From contig JAJYDE010000046.1 in the NCBI GenBank assembly GCA_021777755.1, forward strand, positions 1 through 32,831: a stretch of 32,831 nt of DNA, given 5' to 3'. A program made the position numbers and the translations under genes. The notes beneath the pieces are model-generated. The model did not search any database and had not been told where the DNA came from. It saw nothing but the letters and a program-made list of their open reading frames with translations. Source of the stretch: Deltaproteobacteria bacterium. Its GTDB lineage: Bacteria; Desulfobacterota; Syntrophobacteria; Syntrophobacterales; Syntrophobacteraceae. Shown here piece after piece: positions 26,585-32,831 of this stretch (its first letter is position 1; each line of letters begins with the position of its first letter).

Positions 26585-26673
26585 TAGCCGTTAGGGGTGT
26601 CCGGCGAGCGCCGGGCTGAGAAAAGACCCTCAAAATACCTGATCTGGGTCATACCAGCGTAGGGAAATGGCTT
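26585..26673 (+). ncRNA. TPP riboswitch (THI element)
   Basis: The conserved segments appear in order: AGGGGTG, GGGCTGAGA, ACCCT, ACCTGATCTGGGTCATACC and AGCGTAGGGAAA, closed by AGCC/GGCT. These form the pyrimidine- and pyrophosphate-sensing arms for thiamine pyrophosphate. A terminator follows at 26699, so excess TPP should stop transcription before thiG. Confidence 0.95.
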
Positions 26674-26698
26674 GGGAAAAAACTCCGTAGATTTCCAC

Positions 26699-26738
26699 AA
26701 GGCCGTTGCCCTGCATTGAGAGGGCGCGGCCTTTTTTT
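26699..26738 (+). terminator. Riboswitch-controlled terminator
   Basis: GGCCG-TT-GCCCT pairs with AGGGC-G-CGGCC, followed by seven T. It lies between the TPP aptamer and the thiG start and is the off-state of the switch. Confidence 0.9.
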
Positions 26739-26763
26739 AGGGATGGAGACAGCAGGAGTCGAA

Positions 26764-27534
26764 ATGGATGATGCGCTGATAATTGCGGGACGAAGCTTCG
26801 GTTCACGGCTTTTGTTGGGGACCGGGAAGTTTTCATCCGCGGAAGTGATGCGGGGGGCCATCGAAGCCTCCGGGGCGGAAATAGTGACTGTGGCCCTTCG
26901 CCGGGTGGAACTGGAAAACCCGAAGGATAGTATTTTGAATGCCGTTGACCGGAGCAAATACCTCCTGCTGCCCAACACATCCGGGGCCAGGGATGCCGGG
27001 GAAGCGGTGAGGCTCGCGCGACTGGCGCGAGCGGCCGGATGCGAACCCTGGATCAAACTGGAGGTGACCCCCGAACCCCACTACCTTCTCCCCGATCCGA
27101 TCGAAACGCTCAAAGCGACTGAAATACTGGTCAAGGATGGATTCATCGTGCTGCCCTACATAAACGCCGACCCCATTTTGGCAAAGCGGCTCGAAGATGC
27201 GGGCGCGGCGACGGTCATGCCCCTTGGCGCCCCCATCGGGTCCAACCGCGGCATAAGGACCAAAGACGCACTGGAGATAATCATAGAGGGGGCCAACATT
27301 CCGGTCGTGGTGGACGCCGGACTCGGTGCGCCGTCCCATGTGGCCGAGGCGCTCGAAATGGGGGCCGATGCCGTGCTGGTCAACACCGCGGTGGCGGTGG
27401 CAAGGGAGCCGGTCGCGATGGCCGAGGCTTTCAAGAAGGGTGTTCAAGCCGGCCGTCAAGCTTTTCTCGCGGGATTGGGCAACACCCGGCGGGAGGCCCA
27501 AGCCTCCGGCCCGCTTACGGGATTTTTGCGATAG
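26764..27534 (+). CDS. thiG: Thiazole synthase
   Basis: The 256-residue TIM-barrel enzyme builds the thiazole phosphate of thiamine from deoxyxylulose phosphate, dehydroglycine and ThiS-thiocarboxylate. Family landmarks are LLLGTGKF, the IKLEVTPEP strand with the Schiff-base Lys, [11 protein letters not shown] and [27 protein letters not shown]. The start at 26764 has AGGAG upstream; earlier in-frame Met codons lie in or next to the terminator. It is first in the operon thiG-thiH-thiS. Confidence 0.97.
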   Translation: MDDALIIAGRSFGSRLLLGTGKFSSAEVMRGAIEASGAEIVTVALRRVELENPKDSILNAVDRSKYLLLPNTSGARDAGEAVRLARLARAAGCEPWIKLEVTPEPHYLLPDPIETLKATEILVKDGFIVLPYINADPILAKRLEDAGAATVMPLGAPIGSNRGIRTKDALEIIIEGANIPVVVDAGLGAPSHVAEALEMGADAVLVNTAVAVAREPVAMAEAFKKGVQAGRQAFLAGLGNTRREAQASGPLTGFLR

Positions 27535-27567
27535 CCCGCGCGAGGCTGTCATTTTCAAGGGGCAACG

Positions 27568-28692
27568 ATGAGTTTTTATGACCGGATCAAGGGTAGGGGC
27601 TGGGCGGAAACCGGCCGGGAAATCGAAGACCGAACGGAGGCGAACGTACAAACGGCGCTGGGCGCGGTGCGCCAGGGCGGAGTGGACTTGGACCATTTTT
27701 TAAGCCTTCTTTCTCCGGCCGCTGAAAACCACCTTGAAGAAACCGCCGCGATTGCTCATCGCATCACCCGCCGGCGGTTCGGCAACACCATGGGGCTCTT
27801 CGCGCCTCTATACGTTTCCAATTTTTGCAACAATCGTTGCGTCTATTGCGGTTTCAACTCGAACAACAGTGTGAGAAGGCTTGCTCTTAGCCCCGAGCAG
27901 GCAGTGGCGGAAGGCGAATTCATTCGCGCCATGGGTTTCAGGCACCTGCTGCTGGTAAGCGGTGAGGCCCCGCAGGTGGTGTCTCTTGATTACTTCCGGG
28001 AGATTATCGGGCTTCTAAGGCCTTTATTTTCATCGATCGGGGCTGAAATCTACCCGATGAGCGTCGAGGATTACCGCTCTCTTATCGGTTGCGGGGTGGA
28101 CGGGTTGACGGTTTTCCAGGAAACCTACAACGAGGGGGCCTACGGCGGTTACCACCCGGGCGGGCGAAAGGGAAACTTTCAGTGGCGGATCGAGACGCCG
28201 GACAGGGCGGGAGAGGCCGGTTTTAGGCGAATCGGACTCGGAGCGCTCCTGGGGCTTGAGGACTGGCGTGTGGAGGGCTTCTATCTCGGGGTTCACGCCA
28301 AGTACCTGATGCGAAAATATTGGAAGTCGCAGATTTCAATATCGTTTCCGCGGCTAAGGCCCGCGGCCGGGTCTTTTGAAGTCCCGCGCCCGGTATCGGA
28401 TAAGGAATTCGTGCAGTTGCTCACCGCCCTGAGGCTTTTCCTGCCAGATGCGGGTTTTACCCTCTCGACCAGAGAACCCGCGGAGTTGCGCGATCATTTG
28501 ATCGGCCTGGGAATCACATCGATGAGCGCCGGTTCGAGGACCGAGCCCGGCGGCTACACGCACCCGCAGTCCGGTGGGGCCGAGGCCCAGTTCGAAATCT
28601 GCGATGATCGCGATCCCGAAACGATTGCCGGGGTGATCAGACAAAAGGGCTATGAACCGGTTTGGAAAGATTGGGACGAGGCTCTTTCATGA
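27568..28692 (+). CDS. thiH: 2-iminoacetate synthase (tyrosine lyase)
   Basis: The 374-residue radical-SAM enzyme has its cluster cysteines at 87, 91 and 94 (CNNRCVYC). The Glu-containing LLLVSGEAP, EIYPMSVEDY and ETYNEGAYGGYHPGG stretches fit ThiH. It cleaves tyrosine to dehydroglycine and p-cresol, feeding ThiG. By family knowledge this anaerobe-type route replaces the oxygen-dependent ThiO. Its stop overlaps the thiS start as ATGA. Confidence 0.97.
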   Translation: MSFYDRIKGRGWAETGREIEDRTEANVQTALGAVRQGGVDLDHFLSLLSPAAENHLEETAAIAHRITRRRFGNTMGLFAPLYVSNFCNNRCVYCGFNSNNSVRRLALSPEQAVAEGEFIRAMGFRHLLLVSGEAPQVVSLDYFREIIGLLRPLFSSIGAEIYPMSVEDYRSLIGCGVDGLTVFQETYNEGAYGGYHPGGRKGNFQWRIETPDRAGEAGFRRIGLGALLGLEDWRVEGFYLGVHAKYLMRKYWKSQISISFPRLRPAAGSFEVPRPVSDKEFVQLLTALRLFLPDAGFTLSTREPAELRDHLIGLGITSMSAGSRTEPGGYTHPQSGGAEAQFEICDDRDPETIAGVIRQKGYEPVWKDWDEALS

Positions 28693-28889
28693 AAATCAGC
28701 ATCAACGGTAAAGAATGCGACTATGGTGGAGCGCCGGTTCTGGGCGAACTGTTGCGCTTTTTCGGGATCGACCCCGCGCGGGTGGCGGTTGAGCGCAACG
28801 GGGAGATCGTTTCACGCAATGCGTTGGAATCCCGGCCCGTGGAGGCGGGAGACTCGTTGGAGATCATCAGGTTTGTCGGAGGTGGATAA
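28689..28889 (+). CDS. thiS: Sulfur carrier protein ThiS
   Basis: The 66-residue ubiquitin-fold carrier ends in Gly-Gly-Gly, where the terminal glycine becomes the thiocarboxylate. MKISINGKE opens the fold and LEIIRFVGGG closes it. It overlaps thiH by 4 bases and yggS by 1 base, so all three are translationally coupled. No thiF activating enzyme is in the window. Confidence 0.95.
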   Translation: MKISINGKECDYGGAPVLGELLRFFGIDPARVAVERNGEIVSRNALESRPVEAGDSLEIIRFVGGG

Positions 28890-29581
28890 TGCGGAGCGGG
28901 GGAATTGCGGACAATCTTGCCCTGGTCCGTGAGCGGATCGCGGCCGCGTGCGGCCGGGTCGGACGAGAGCCGGTCGAGGTGAAGCTCGTGGGTGTTACCA
29001 AGACGGTCCCGGTTGAAAGAATCCGGGAGGCTATGGAGGCCGGCCTCGAGATCATCGGTGAAAATTATGTCCAGGAAGCCCGAAGCAAGCTTCAAGCTTT
29101 GGCCGGGCTGCCGGTGGTGCGGCATTTCATCGGTCATCTGCAAACAAACAAGGCAAAGAGCGCACTTGAGTGCAGCGACTGGATCGAAACGGTCGACAGC
29201 AGGAGTCTGGCAACGGAGTTGAACCGCAGAGCGGCACCCGGCGCAAAACTCCCGGTGCTCCTCCAGGTAAATATCGGGGGGGAAGAGACAAAAAGCGGAA
29301 TCCAAGAGAGCGAGCTGCCCTCTTTTCTCGCGTTTTGCCGCGGCTTGGACCGGCTCGACGTGCGGGGGCTCATGGCGATTCCGCCCTTTTTCGATCAGCC
29401 GGAGCGGGTTCGGCCCCACTTCAGGCGAATGCGCGAACTAATTGAAAATCTTCGGAAAGACGCGGGCGAACCTCGAAGTCTGAGCGAACTCTCGATGGGC
29501 ATGAGCGGCGATTTCGAAACGGCCATCGAGGAGGGGGCCACGATTGTGCGGGTGGGTACGGCGATTTTCGGTAAAAGATGA
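28889..29581 (+). CDS. yggS: PLP homeostasis protein, YggS/PROSC family
   Basis: The 230-residue PLP-binding barrel has the Schiff-base Lys in [11 protein letters not shown], then [21 protein letters not shown] and a C-terminal [28 protein letters not shown]. The family controls free pyridoxal phosphate rather than catalysing a known reaction. Its first base is the last base of the thiS stop (TAATG), tying it to the TPP-controlled operon. Confidence 0.95.
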   Translation: MRSGGIADNLALVRERIAAACGRVGREPVEVKLVGVTKTVPVERIREAMEAGLEIIGENYVQEARSKLQALAGLPVVRHFIGHLQTNKAKSALECSDWIETVDSRSLATELNRRAAPGAKLPVLLQVNIGGEETKSGIQESELPSFLAFCRGLDRLDVRGLMAIPPFFDQPERVRPHFRRMRELIENLRKDAGEPRSLSELSMGMSGDFETAIEEGATIVRVGTAIFGKR

Positions 29582-29600
29582 GGGCCGAAGGCGATGCGAG

Positions 29601-29630
29601 GCGCCCCCGCGCGTAAAATGGCGGGGGGCG
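29601..29630 (+). terminator. Hairpin after yggS
   Basis: GCGCCCCCGC and GCGGGGGGCG can pair with a 10-base loop, 19 bases past the yggS stop. There is no T run, so it is a possible terminator or an RNA-end-protecting hairpin. Confidence 0.4.
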
Positions 29631-29686
29631 GCGGTTGCGCCCACCCCCCGTGCGTATGAATTGTTTCAGAGAAAAATTCTTTCCTG

Positions 29687-29944
29687 TCAGCCGTAGAGGC
29701 GCACCGGCGTGCTCAGGGATTCGAAACTGTCGCTGCCGGCGTCATAGCCAACGGTCATAAACATAATCTGCTGCATCCCCCTGGTGATAAGGCTCATCCA
29801 GCCATAGGCGGCCTCCTCCTCGGAGCCTGCCACAAAGACGTCTGCCACGCCGAAAAAGCGTGCGGTGCCGGCCAATTCCCCCGAGGTCTTGAGGGGAACA
29901 TCTTCCCTGCCTTGTGAGACATACAGGATCATACCCTTTTTCAT
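29687..29944 (-). CDS. Small protein of unknown function under a cobalamin riboswitch
   Basis: The protein has 85 residues from the ATG at 29944, which has GGAGG 6 bases upstream; another Met four codons earlier is less likely. I recognise no named family. The pattern suggests a small alpha/beta fold: strand (MILYVSQG), helix ([12 protein letters not shown]), strand (ADVFVAG), helix ([16 protein letters not shown]), strand ([11 protein letters not shown]). There is no signal peptide, membrane segment or cysteine. It is the only gene downstream of the cobalamin riboswitch and its terminator; the next gene is convergent. A role in cobalamin or cobalt metabolism is an inference from that control only. 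Confidence 0.75.
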   Translation of the reverse strand: MKKGMILYVSQGREDVPLKTSGELAGTARFFGVADVFVAGSEEEAAYGWMSLITRGMQQIMFMTVGYDAGSDSFESLSTPVRLYG

Positions 29945-29969
29945 ACAGCCCTCCATGGTTGTTGTGAGG

Positions 29970-29993
29970 GTCCGAAAACGTGTGTTTTCGGAC
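29970..29993. repeat. Perfect 10-bp inverted repeat in the leader
   Basis: GTCCGAAAAC and GTTTTCGGAC with a 4-base loop stand 26 bases upstream of the small gene's ATG and after the terminator. It could be a protein-binding site or a transcript-stabilising hairpin; it is followed by no T run. Confidence 0.55.
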
Positions 29994-30033
29994 AGTTGAA
30001 AAACCTCGCGGGCGACCCGTGGGAGCTTCGGCC

Positions 30034-30070
30034 AAAAAAAAATCCCTAGAGCAAAACAGCCCTAAGGATT
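30034..30070 (-). terminator. Expression-platform terminator of the cobalamin riboswitch
   Basis: On the minus strand AATCC-T-TAG pairs with CTA-G-GGATT (9 pairs including one T-G) around a 12-base loop, ending in a run of T. It lies about 60 bases past the aptamer and before the small gene. Confidence 0.8.
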
Positions 30071-30130
30071 GCACCCTGATTTACTTGATCCCTGGCCGGC
30101 GCACCCCGTATTTCCACGTACGGGTCCACC

Positions 30131-30297
30131 ATGCGGCCACAGGCAGGTCTTCTGACTCACGGATCACCCTACTTTCCGAACCTTCCCACTTCGCATCGCG
30201 AAATAGTGGTGTTTTCGGATTTCGTCCCCGTATACAGCGGCGGGACCGTTCCCGATTTAAACGGGATTCCCTATTAAGCTTTCGCGCCTGGCCGCAA
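30131..30297 (-). ncRNA. Cobalamin (B12) riboswitch
   Basis: The minus strand shows a GCGGCCAGGC/GCCTGTGGCCGC closing stem, the GGGAATCCCG segment, the B12-box-like GGTCCCGCCGCTGTATACGGGG, and the hallmark 3' part GTGAGTCAGAAGACCTGCC. The box reads GCCGCTG rather than the usual GCCACTG, a tolerated change in my judgement. A terminator follows, so cobalamin should lower expression of the 85-residue gene. No cobalamin synthesis or transport gene is in the window. Confidence 0.9.
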
Positions 30298-30319
30298 CAT
30301 ATTAAGTTGTCGAGTTGGA

Positions 30320-30349
30320 AGGTTAGCAGGCTCGGGTGGGGCGAGTCAA
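30320..30349 (-). promoter_or_regulatory. Possible promoter of the riboswitch transcript
   Basis: The minus strand has TTGACT (30344-30349), an 18-base spacer and TAACCT (30320-30325). The -35 is good and the -10 is weak. RNA would start about 15 bases before the aptamer. Confidence 0.45.
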
Positions 30350-30410
30350 TGCCTTTTTGCCCCTGAGATTTAGATTTTTGCGCCTCTTTTACGGCGATTC
30401 CGCGCGGTTG

Positions 30411-30447
30411 AAAAAAACGGGTACAAAACCTGTAGAATTGGTACCCG
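30411..30447 (-). terminator. Orphan terminator pointing left
   Basis: On the minus strand CGGGTAC and GTACCCG enclose 16 bases and are followed by seven T. No minus-strand gene lies between it and mazE, so either it ends a short RNA or it insulates the riboswitch promoter from antisense transcription. Confidence 0.7.
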
Positions 30448-30567
30448 AAATTTGGTCTAGCTTACCGACAGGATAGTAAAAAGAGCGACTTTTTCACTTT
30501 CTTTGCCCGCCGAGGTCGCCGAGCAGGCCGTTGTTATTGGAGGCACACCGTTACCAGTTCTCTCCCC

Positions 30568-30601
30568 TTGACGACCTCATCTTGCCGGGTATAAATTATA
30601 C
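30568..30601 (+). promoter_or_regulatory. mazEF promoter with overlapping operator
   Basis: TTGACG (30568-30573), 16 bases and TATAAA (30590-30595) precede mazE. The -10 lies in a perfect palindrome GTATAAATTATAC (30589-30601), a natural place for MazE/MazEF autorepression. Confidence 0.7.
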
Positions 30602-30635
30602 AAAATTATCCTGGCCAGATGGAACGGAGGTCGCC

Positions 30636-30875
30636 ATGCAAGTTCTTTTGAAACGTTGGGGAAACAGCCTTGGTCTTCGCATTCCGAAGGGAATTGTTGA
30701 GTCGGTCGGACTGAAAGCCGACGATGCCGTTGATATTGACGCTTCTAAAGACGGTTTCAAAGTGAAGAAGGCCCGAAAGAGGTATGTTCTGAAGGAGCTT
30801 CTAAGCCGAGTCACGCCTGAAAACAGGCATGATTCCATCGATTGGGGTGGCCCTGAAGGAAACGAGCTTCTATGA
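30636..30875 (+). CDS. mazE: Antitoxin MazE
   Basis: The 79-residue protein opens with the AbrB/MazE swapped-hairpin domain (VLLKRWGNSLGLRIPKGIVE) and ends in an acidic, probably disordered tail that binds the toxin. ACGGAGG precedes the ATG at 30636; a longer frame back to 30531 has no good ribosome site and would cover the promoter. It overlaps mazF by 4 bases, fixing the antitoxin-first order. Confidence 0.92.
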   Translation: MQVLLKRWGNSLGLRIPKGIVESVGLKADDAVDIDASKDGFKVKKARKRYVLKELLSRVTPENRHDSIDWGGPEGNELL

Positions 30876-31207
30876 AGAAAGTCCCGGAGAAAGGTGATTA
30901 CGTTCATATTGATTTCGATCCGCAAGGAGGCCACGAACAAGCCGGTTCACGCTTCGGCCTCGTCCTCACCCCTGTTGATTTCAATAGGATTACAGGGTTT
31001 GCGTGGGTTGCTCCGATCACAACCAAGGTTAAGGGATACCCCTTCGAAGTTCTGATTCCTCCGGGAGAACGATGCAACGGGGCCGTGTTGGTGGACCAGA
31101 CCAAAAGCCTTGACTGGAAAGCCCCAAGCCTTGATGTGGAGGGGAAGGCATCGGATTTGGTGGTCGAAGATGCTTGTGCGCTTGTCGCGGCGATTCTGGA
31201 GGGGTAG
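30872..31207 (+). CDS. mazF: mRNA interferase MazF
   Basis: The 111-residue endoribonuclease toxin matches E. coli MazF along its length: GDYVHIDFDP, GGHEQAGSRFGLVL, KGYPFEV, and the core VLVDQTKSLDW. The Arg of the QAGSR segment and the Thr of the VAPITTK strand fit the active-site region. By family knowledge it cuts single-stranded RNA at short sequences; the specificity cannot be told. It is intact, so the module should be functional. Confidence 0.93.
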   Translation: MKKVPEKGDYVHIDFDPQGGHEQAGSRFGLVLTPVDFNRITGFAWVAPITTKVKGYPFEVLIPPGERCNGAVLVDQTKSLDWKAPSLDVEGKASDLVVEDACALVAAILEG

Positions 31208-31279
31208 GTCGGCCGGTTGGTTTGCATAACGTCACTTTCCGGACCTGAAAGCCTCGCCCGTTCCCGGTTTCGGGCTGTC

Positions 31280-31387
31280 TCAGGCAATGTGGGGGAATTT
31301 CAGCGCCACGAAGAAGCCCTGATAATCCGGCAACACGATCTCTCGTATGCTCGCTGAATCCTCACTTTTTGGCCCTCGACGTTTCAT
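31280..31387 (-). CDS. Small reading frame, hypothetical
   Basis: The 35-residue product begins MKRRGPKSEDSASIREI and ends YQGFFVALKFPHIA. The second half looks like a normal protein C-terminus rather than random sequence. No clear ribosome site stands before the ATG. It may be the tail of a degraded gene continuing from the broken frame just upstream on the same strand. Confidence 0.3.
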   Translation of the reverse strand: MKRRGPKSEDSASIREIVLPDYQGFFVALKFPHIA

Positions 31388-31399
31388 CCATTATTGAGG

Positions 31400-31675
31400 T
31401 CACTCGTAAACCCTTGCTGGGCCTTTATCTTGGACCTCCTCTACGTAAGAGAGCAATGCATTTCGCTTCGAAACCAGCTCTTCCTGGGACTTGCCTTCGC
31501 AGGCGTTCAAATAGTCTCTTAGTTTTTCGTGTGCAACTTGATCTAGTTGCTTAATTTAATCAAATAGTTCAGATAGGGGCATGAAATCAAATGCCTTTAC
31601 ACCAAGTTTTTTGGCGACATTCCTGGCAGCGAATCTATGGAAACAGTAAACAGCTTCTTGATGGTCATCGGACAC
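31400..31675 (-). pseudogene. Hypothetical gene interrupted by an in-frame stop
   Basis: A GTG at 31675 has GGAGAATACC upstream and opens a 39-residue frame ending at TAA (31556-31558). Without any shift the same frame continues for 51 codons (IKQLDQVAHEKLRDYLN onward) to TGA at 31400. The second part is charged and helical, with protein-like composition. I do not recognise the family. It may be one gene with a nonsense mutation, or a short functional protein followed by relic sequence. Confidence 0.4.
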
Positions 31676-31777
31676 GGTATTCTCCTTATTGTGTGTGGTT
31701 ACCGGGTAACAGCCTTTTAAAGGTTTAAAGGCTATTAATTCTTATTGCTGGAGGTTTTCAAACAACTATGATTCTAA

Positions 31778-32704
31778 TTAATACGATGGCTTCGGATGGA
31801 ACAGCCCTTTAACTACTTTTATTAAAAGATAAAGAAATAGAATCGGCAGAACAATTGATTGTATAGTTATTACGATTATAAGGCTAATGATATAATCAAC
31901 TGTTCTAAATGCTATATCTTTAAAAGTTTCAATTTTACCTTTAATATTATTGAATGCACGTGTAATAGATGCAATTATGCCACTATGTTTTTCTTTCTGA
32001 TCTGAATTGTCGCTACTGCCAGCAATGCCAGCTTTTATATCCTGAACCATACAAAATGCATGTTGATACTCACTAGTCAAAAATTTATCAGATACAATTT
32101 TAACAGTGCATAAAGTAAGTGGAAAACCAATTTTGATGATAAACGAAAATATTAGAATATCGATCCCAAAGCGCATGAAATCAACGGTCCCAATACGGGG
32201 TAAAAGCATTCCCATGAAAATCAATATTAATGATACACCTAAGAATATCTTAAATCCTAGCCAATCACCAAGTTCTATAAATATTTTCTGTATACCCAAC
32301 GATACAGAACTAATTAGCATTACGGTTGATGCTTCCTCAATTAAATCTTCATATGGTTGAAATGCCTCTCCTCCAGCTAAAGATTCACCACCAGAAGCAC
32401 CTATCCCACCAGGCTCAGCATTTACGTTTACATTTGTTCTACTATCTTTGATTGTTGAAATTGCGGAATTCAAACCCCTTAGAATAGTAAATATTTCAAG
32501 CGTGCGTTTTGTTGTTTCATTAATATATCTATTAGCACCTTTTACAATATTTGAAGTAATTGGAATTTTATTGAACACAGTATCAAAAAAAGATGTAAAT
32601 GATAGGAATGAAAGCAATAATAAAATGAATCCAAGTAGTAACCGTTTGAAAATGAGTTTTATTCTATTAGCTTTGCCACCTTTTTTTGATTCATCGGAAC
32701 TCAT
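31778..32704 (-). CDS. Multi-pass membrane protein of unknown function, AT-rich
   Basis: The protein has 308 residues with a basic start and about five hydrophobic segments: near 22-40, 126-143, 152-168, 179-201 and 272-298. Between the first two lies a soluble part with a helix and a Gly/Ser-rich linker (GGIGASGGESLAGGEA). A second soluble loop runs from about 205 to 265. I recognise no family. TAGGAGG precedes the ATG. Base use is far from its neighbours: the line 31861-31920 has 15 G+C of 60, against 46 of 60 in the yggS line 28921-28980. This points to recent transfer, consistent with the transposase end 16 bases upstream. Confidence 0.7.
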   Translation of the reverse strand: MSSDESKKGGKANRIKLIFKRLLLGFILLLLSFLSFTSFFDTVFNKIPITSNIVKGANRYINETTKRTLEIFTILRGLNSAISTIKDSRTNVNVNAEPGGIGASGGESLAGGEAFQPYEDLIEEASTVMLISSVSLGIQKIFIELGDWLGFKIFLGVSLILIFMGMLLPRIGTVDFMRFGIDILIFSFIIKIGFPLTLCTVKIVSDKFLTSEYQHAFCMVQDIKAGIAGSSDNSDQKEKHSGIIASITRAFNNIKGKIETFKDIAFRTVDYIISLIIVITIQSIVLPILFLYLLIKVVKGLFHPKPSY

Positions 32705-32720
32705 TCTATCCTCCTAGTAC

Positions 32721-32831
32721 TTACTTGCATAAATCAGAGTAACGTTTTTTGAGGCCCTTTGGCCCCACTGACTTTTTCCTCCACTGAAACGGAGCTGCAT
32801 TTTCGTTGTGGACGGCAATAAAATTGTCGAT
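32721..32831 (-). mobile_element. IS630-like transposase, C-terminal end
   Basis: The frame is open from the right edge to TAA at 32721 and reads IDNFIAVHNENAAPFQWRKK, ending in LKKRYSDLCK. The I-x2-FI-x2-HN-x-N-x2-PF-x-W pattern is the C-terminal signature of IS630/Tc1-type transposases. The DDE catalytic part would lie outside the window, so it is unknown whether the element is intact. I did not find the terminal inverted repeat between it and the next gene. Confidence 0.6.

Larger units (their letters stand above)
31208..31777. other. Gene-poor stretch with relic frames and inverted repeats
   Basis: Apart from the two small minus-strand frames there is a GTTACC-G-GGTAAC palindrome (about 31699-31711) and AGCCTTT/AAAGGCT arms just after it. 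Neither has a T run that would make a clean terminator for the membrane-protein gene to the right. G+C falls toward the right end. Confidence 0.5.

Noticed and set aside
29980-30366. A 128-codon plus-strand open frame
   Set aside because: It covers the terminator and cobalamin aptamer on the other strand; its sequence is explained by RNA structure, not coding.
30480-30560. Possible tRNA-like stretch before mazEF
   Set aside because: No acceptor stem or T-loop with correct spacing could be drawn.
30531-30635. A 35-codon N-terminal extension of MazE
   Set aside because: It would be coded across the promoter and operator, and known MazE proteins begin at the Met at 30636.
31369-31554. A 61-codon plus-strand frame
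   Set aside because: It is low-complexity in composition, has no ribosome site and is antisense to the more protein-like split frame.

Overview
The window looks like a chromosomal segment of a sulfate-reducing or syntrophic member of Desulfobacterota, perhaps near Syntrophobacteraceae. That placement is an inference. It rests on a complete qmoABC set (the membrane complex feeding electrons to APS reductase), 2-oxoacid:ferredoxin oxidoreductase subunits, the fused CoA-transferase/GNAT protein and the high G+C of most of the sequence.

Layout. Bases 1-3307 (minus strand) hold a DevC-DevA-DevB-like ABC exporter followed by the start of an Old Yellow Enzyme gene, plus a small cupin. Bases 3345-9984 (minus) form a nitrogen-control block read nadE, glnK, glnD, glnA. 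Two sequences with exact -24/-12 (sigma-54) spacing sit upstream of nadE and of glnA. Bases 10174-14482 (plus) hold a CoA-transferase/GNAT fusion, a HAD-like phosphatase and minC-minD-minE. A PC4-like DNA-binding protein gene (14588-14818) is convergent with them. Bases 14915-19665 (minus) are qmoA, qmoB and qmoC with a strong terminator behind qmoC; no aprBA is next to them. Bases 20023-24555 hold rmuC, a CoA-binding-fold protein, and an MBL hydrolase, methyltransferase (ogt-like), inositol-phosphate-synthase-like run. Bases 24802-26459 hold an ArsM-like methyltransferase convergent with an orphan porG-porD pair that lacks its alpha and beta partners. Bases 26544-29581 (plus) are a TPP-riboswitch-controlled thiG-thiH-thiS-yggS operon.

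The most interesting region is 29687-30349. A cobalamin riboswitch with its own intrinsic terminator lies on the minus strand, and the only gene it can control here encodes an 85-residue protein I do not recognise.

From about 30400 to the end the window turns accessory: a mazEF module, small or broken reading frames, a very AT-rich gene for a multi-pass membrane protein, and the C-terminal end of an IS630-like transposase 16 bases upstream of it. This looks like a horizontally acquired patch.
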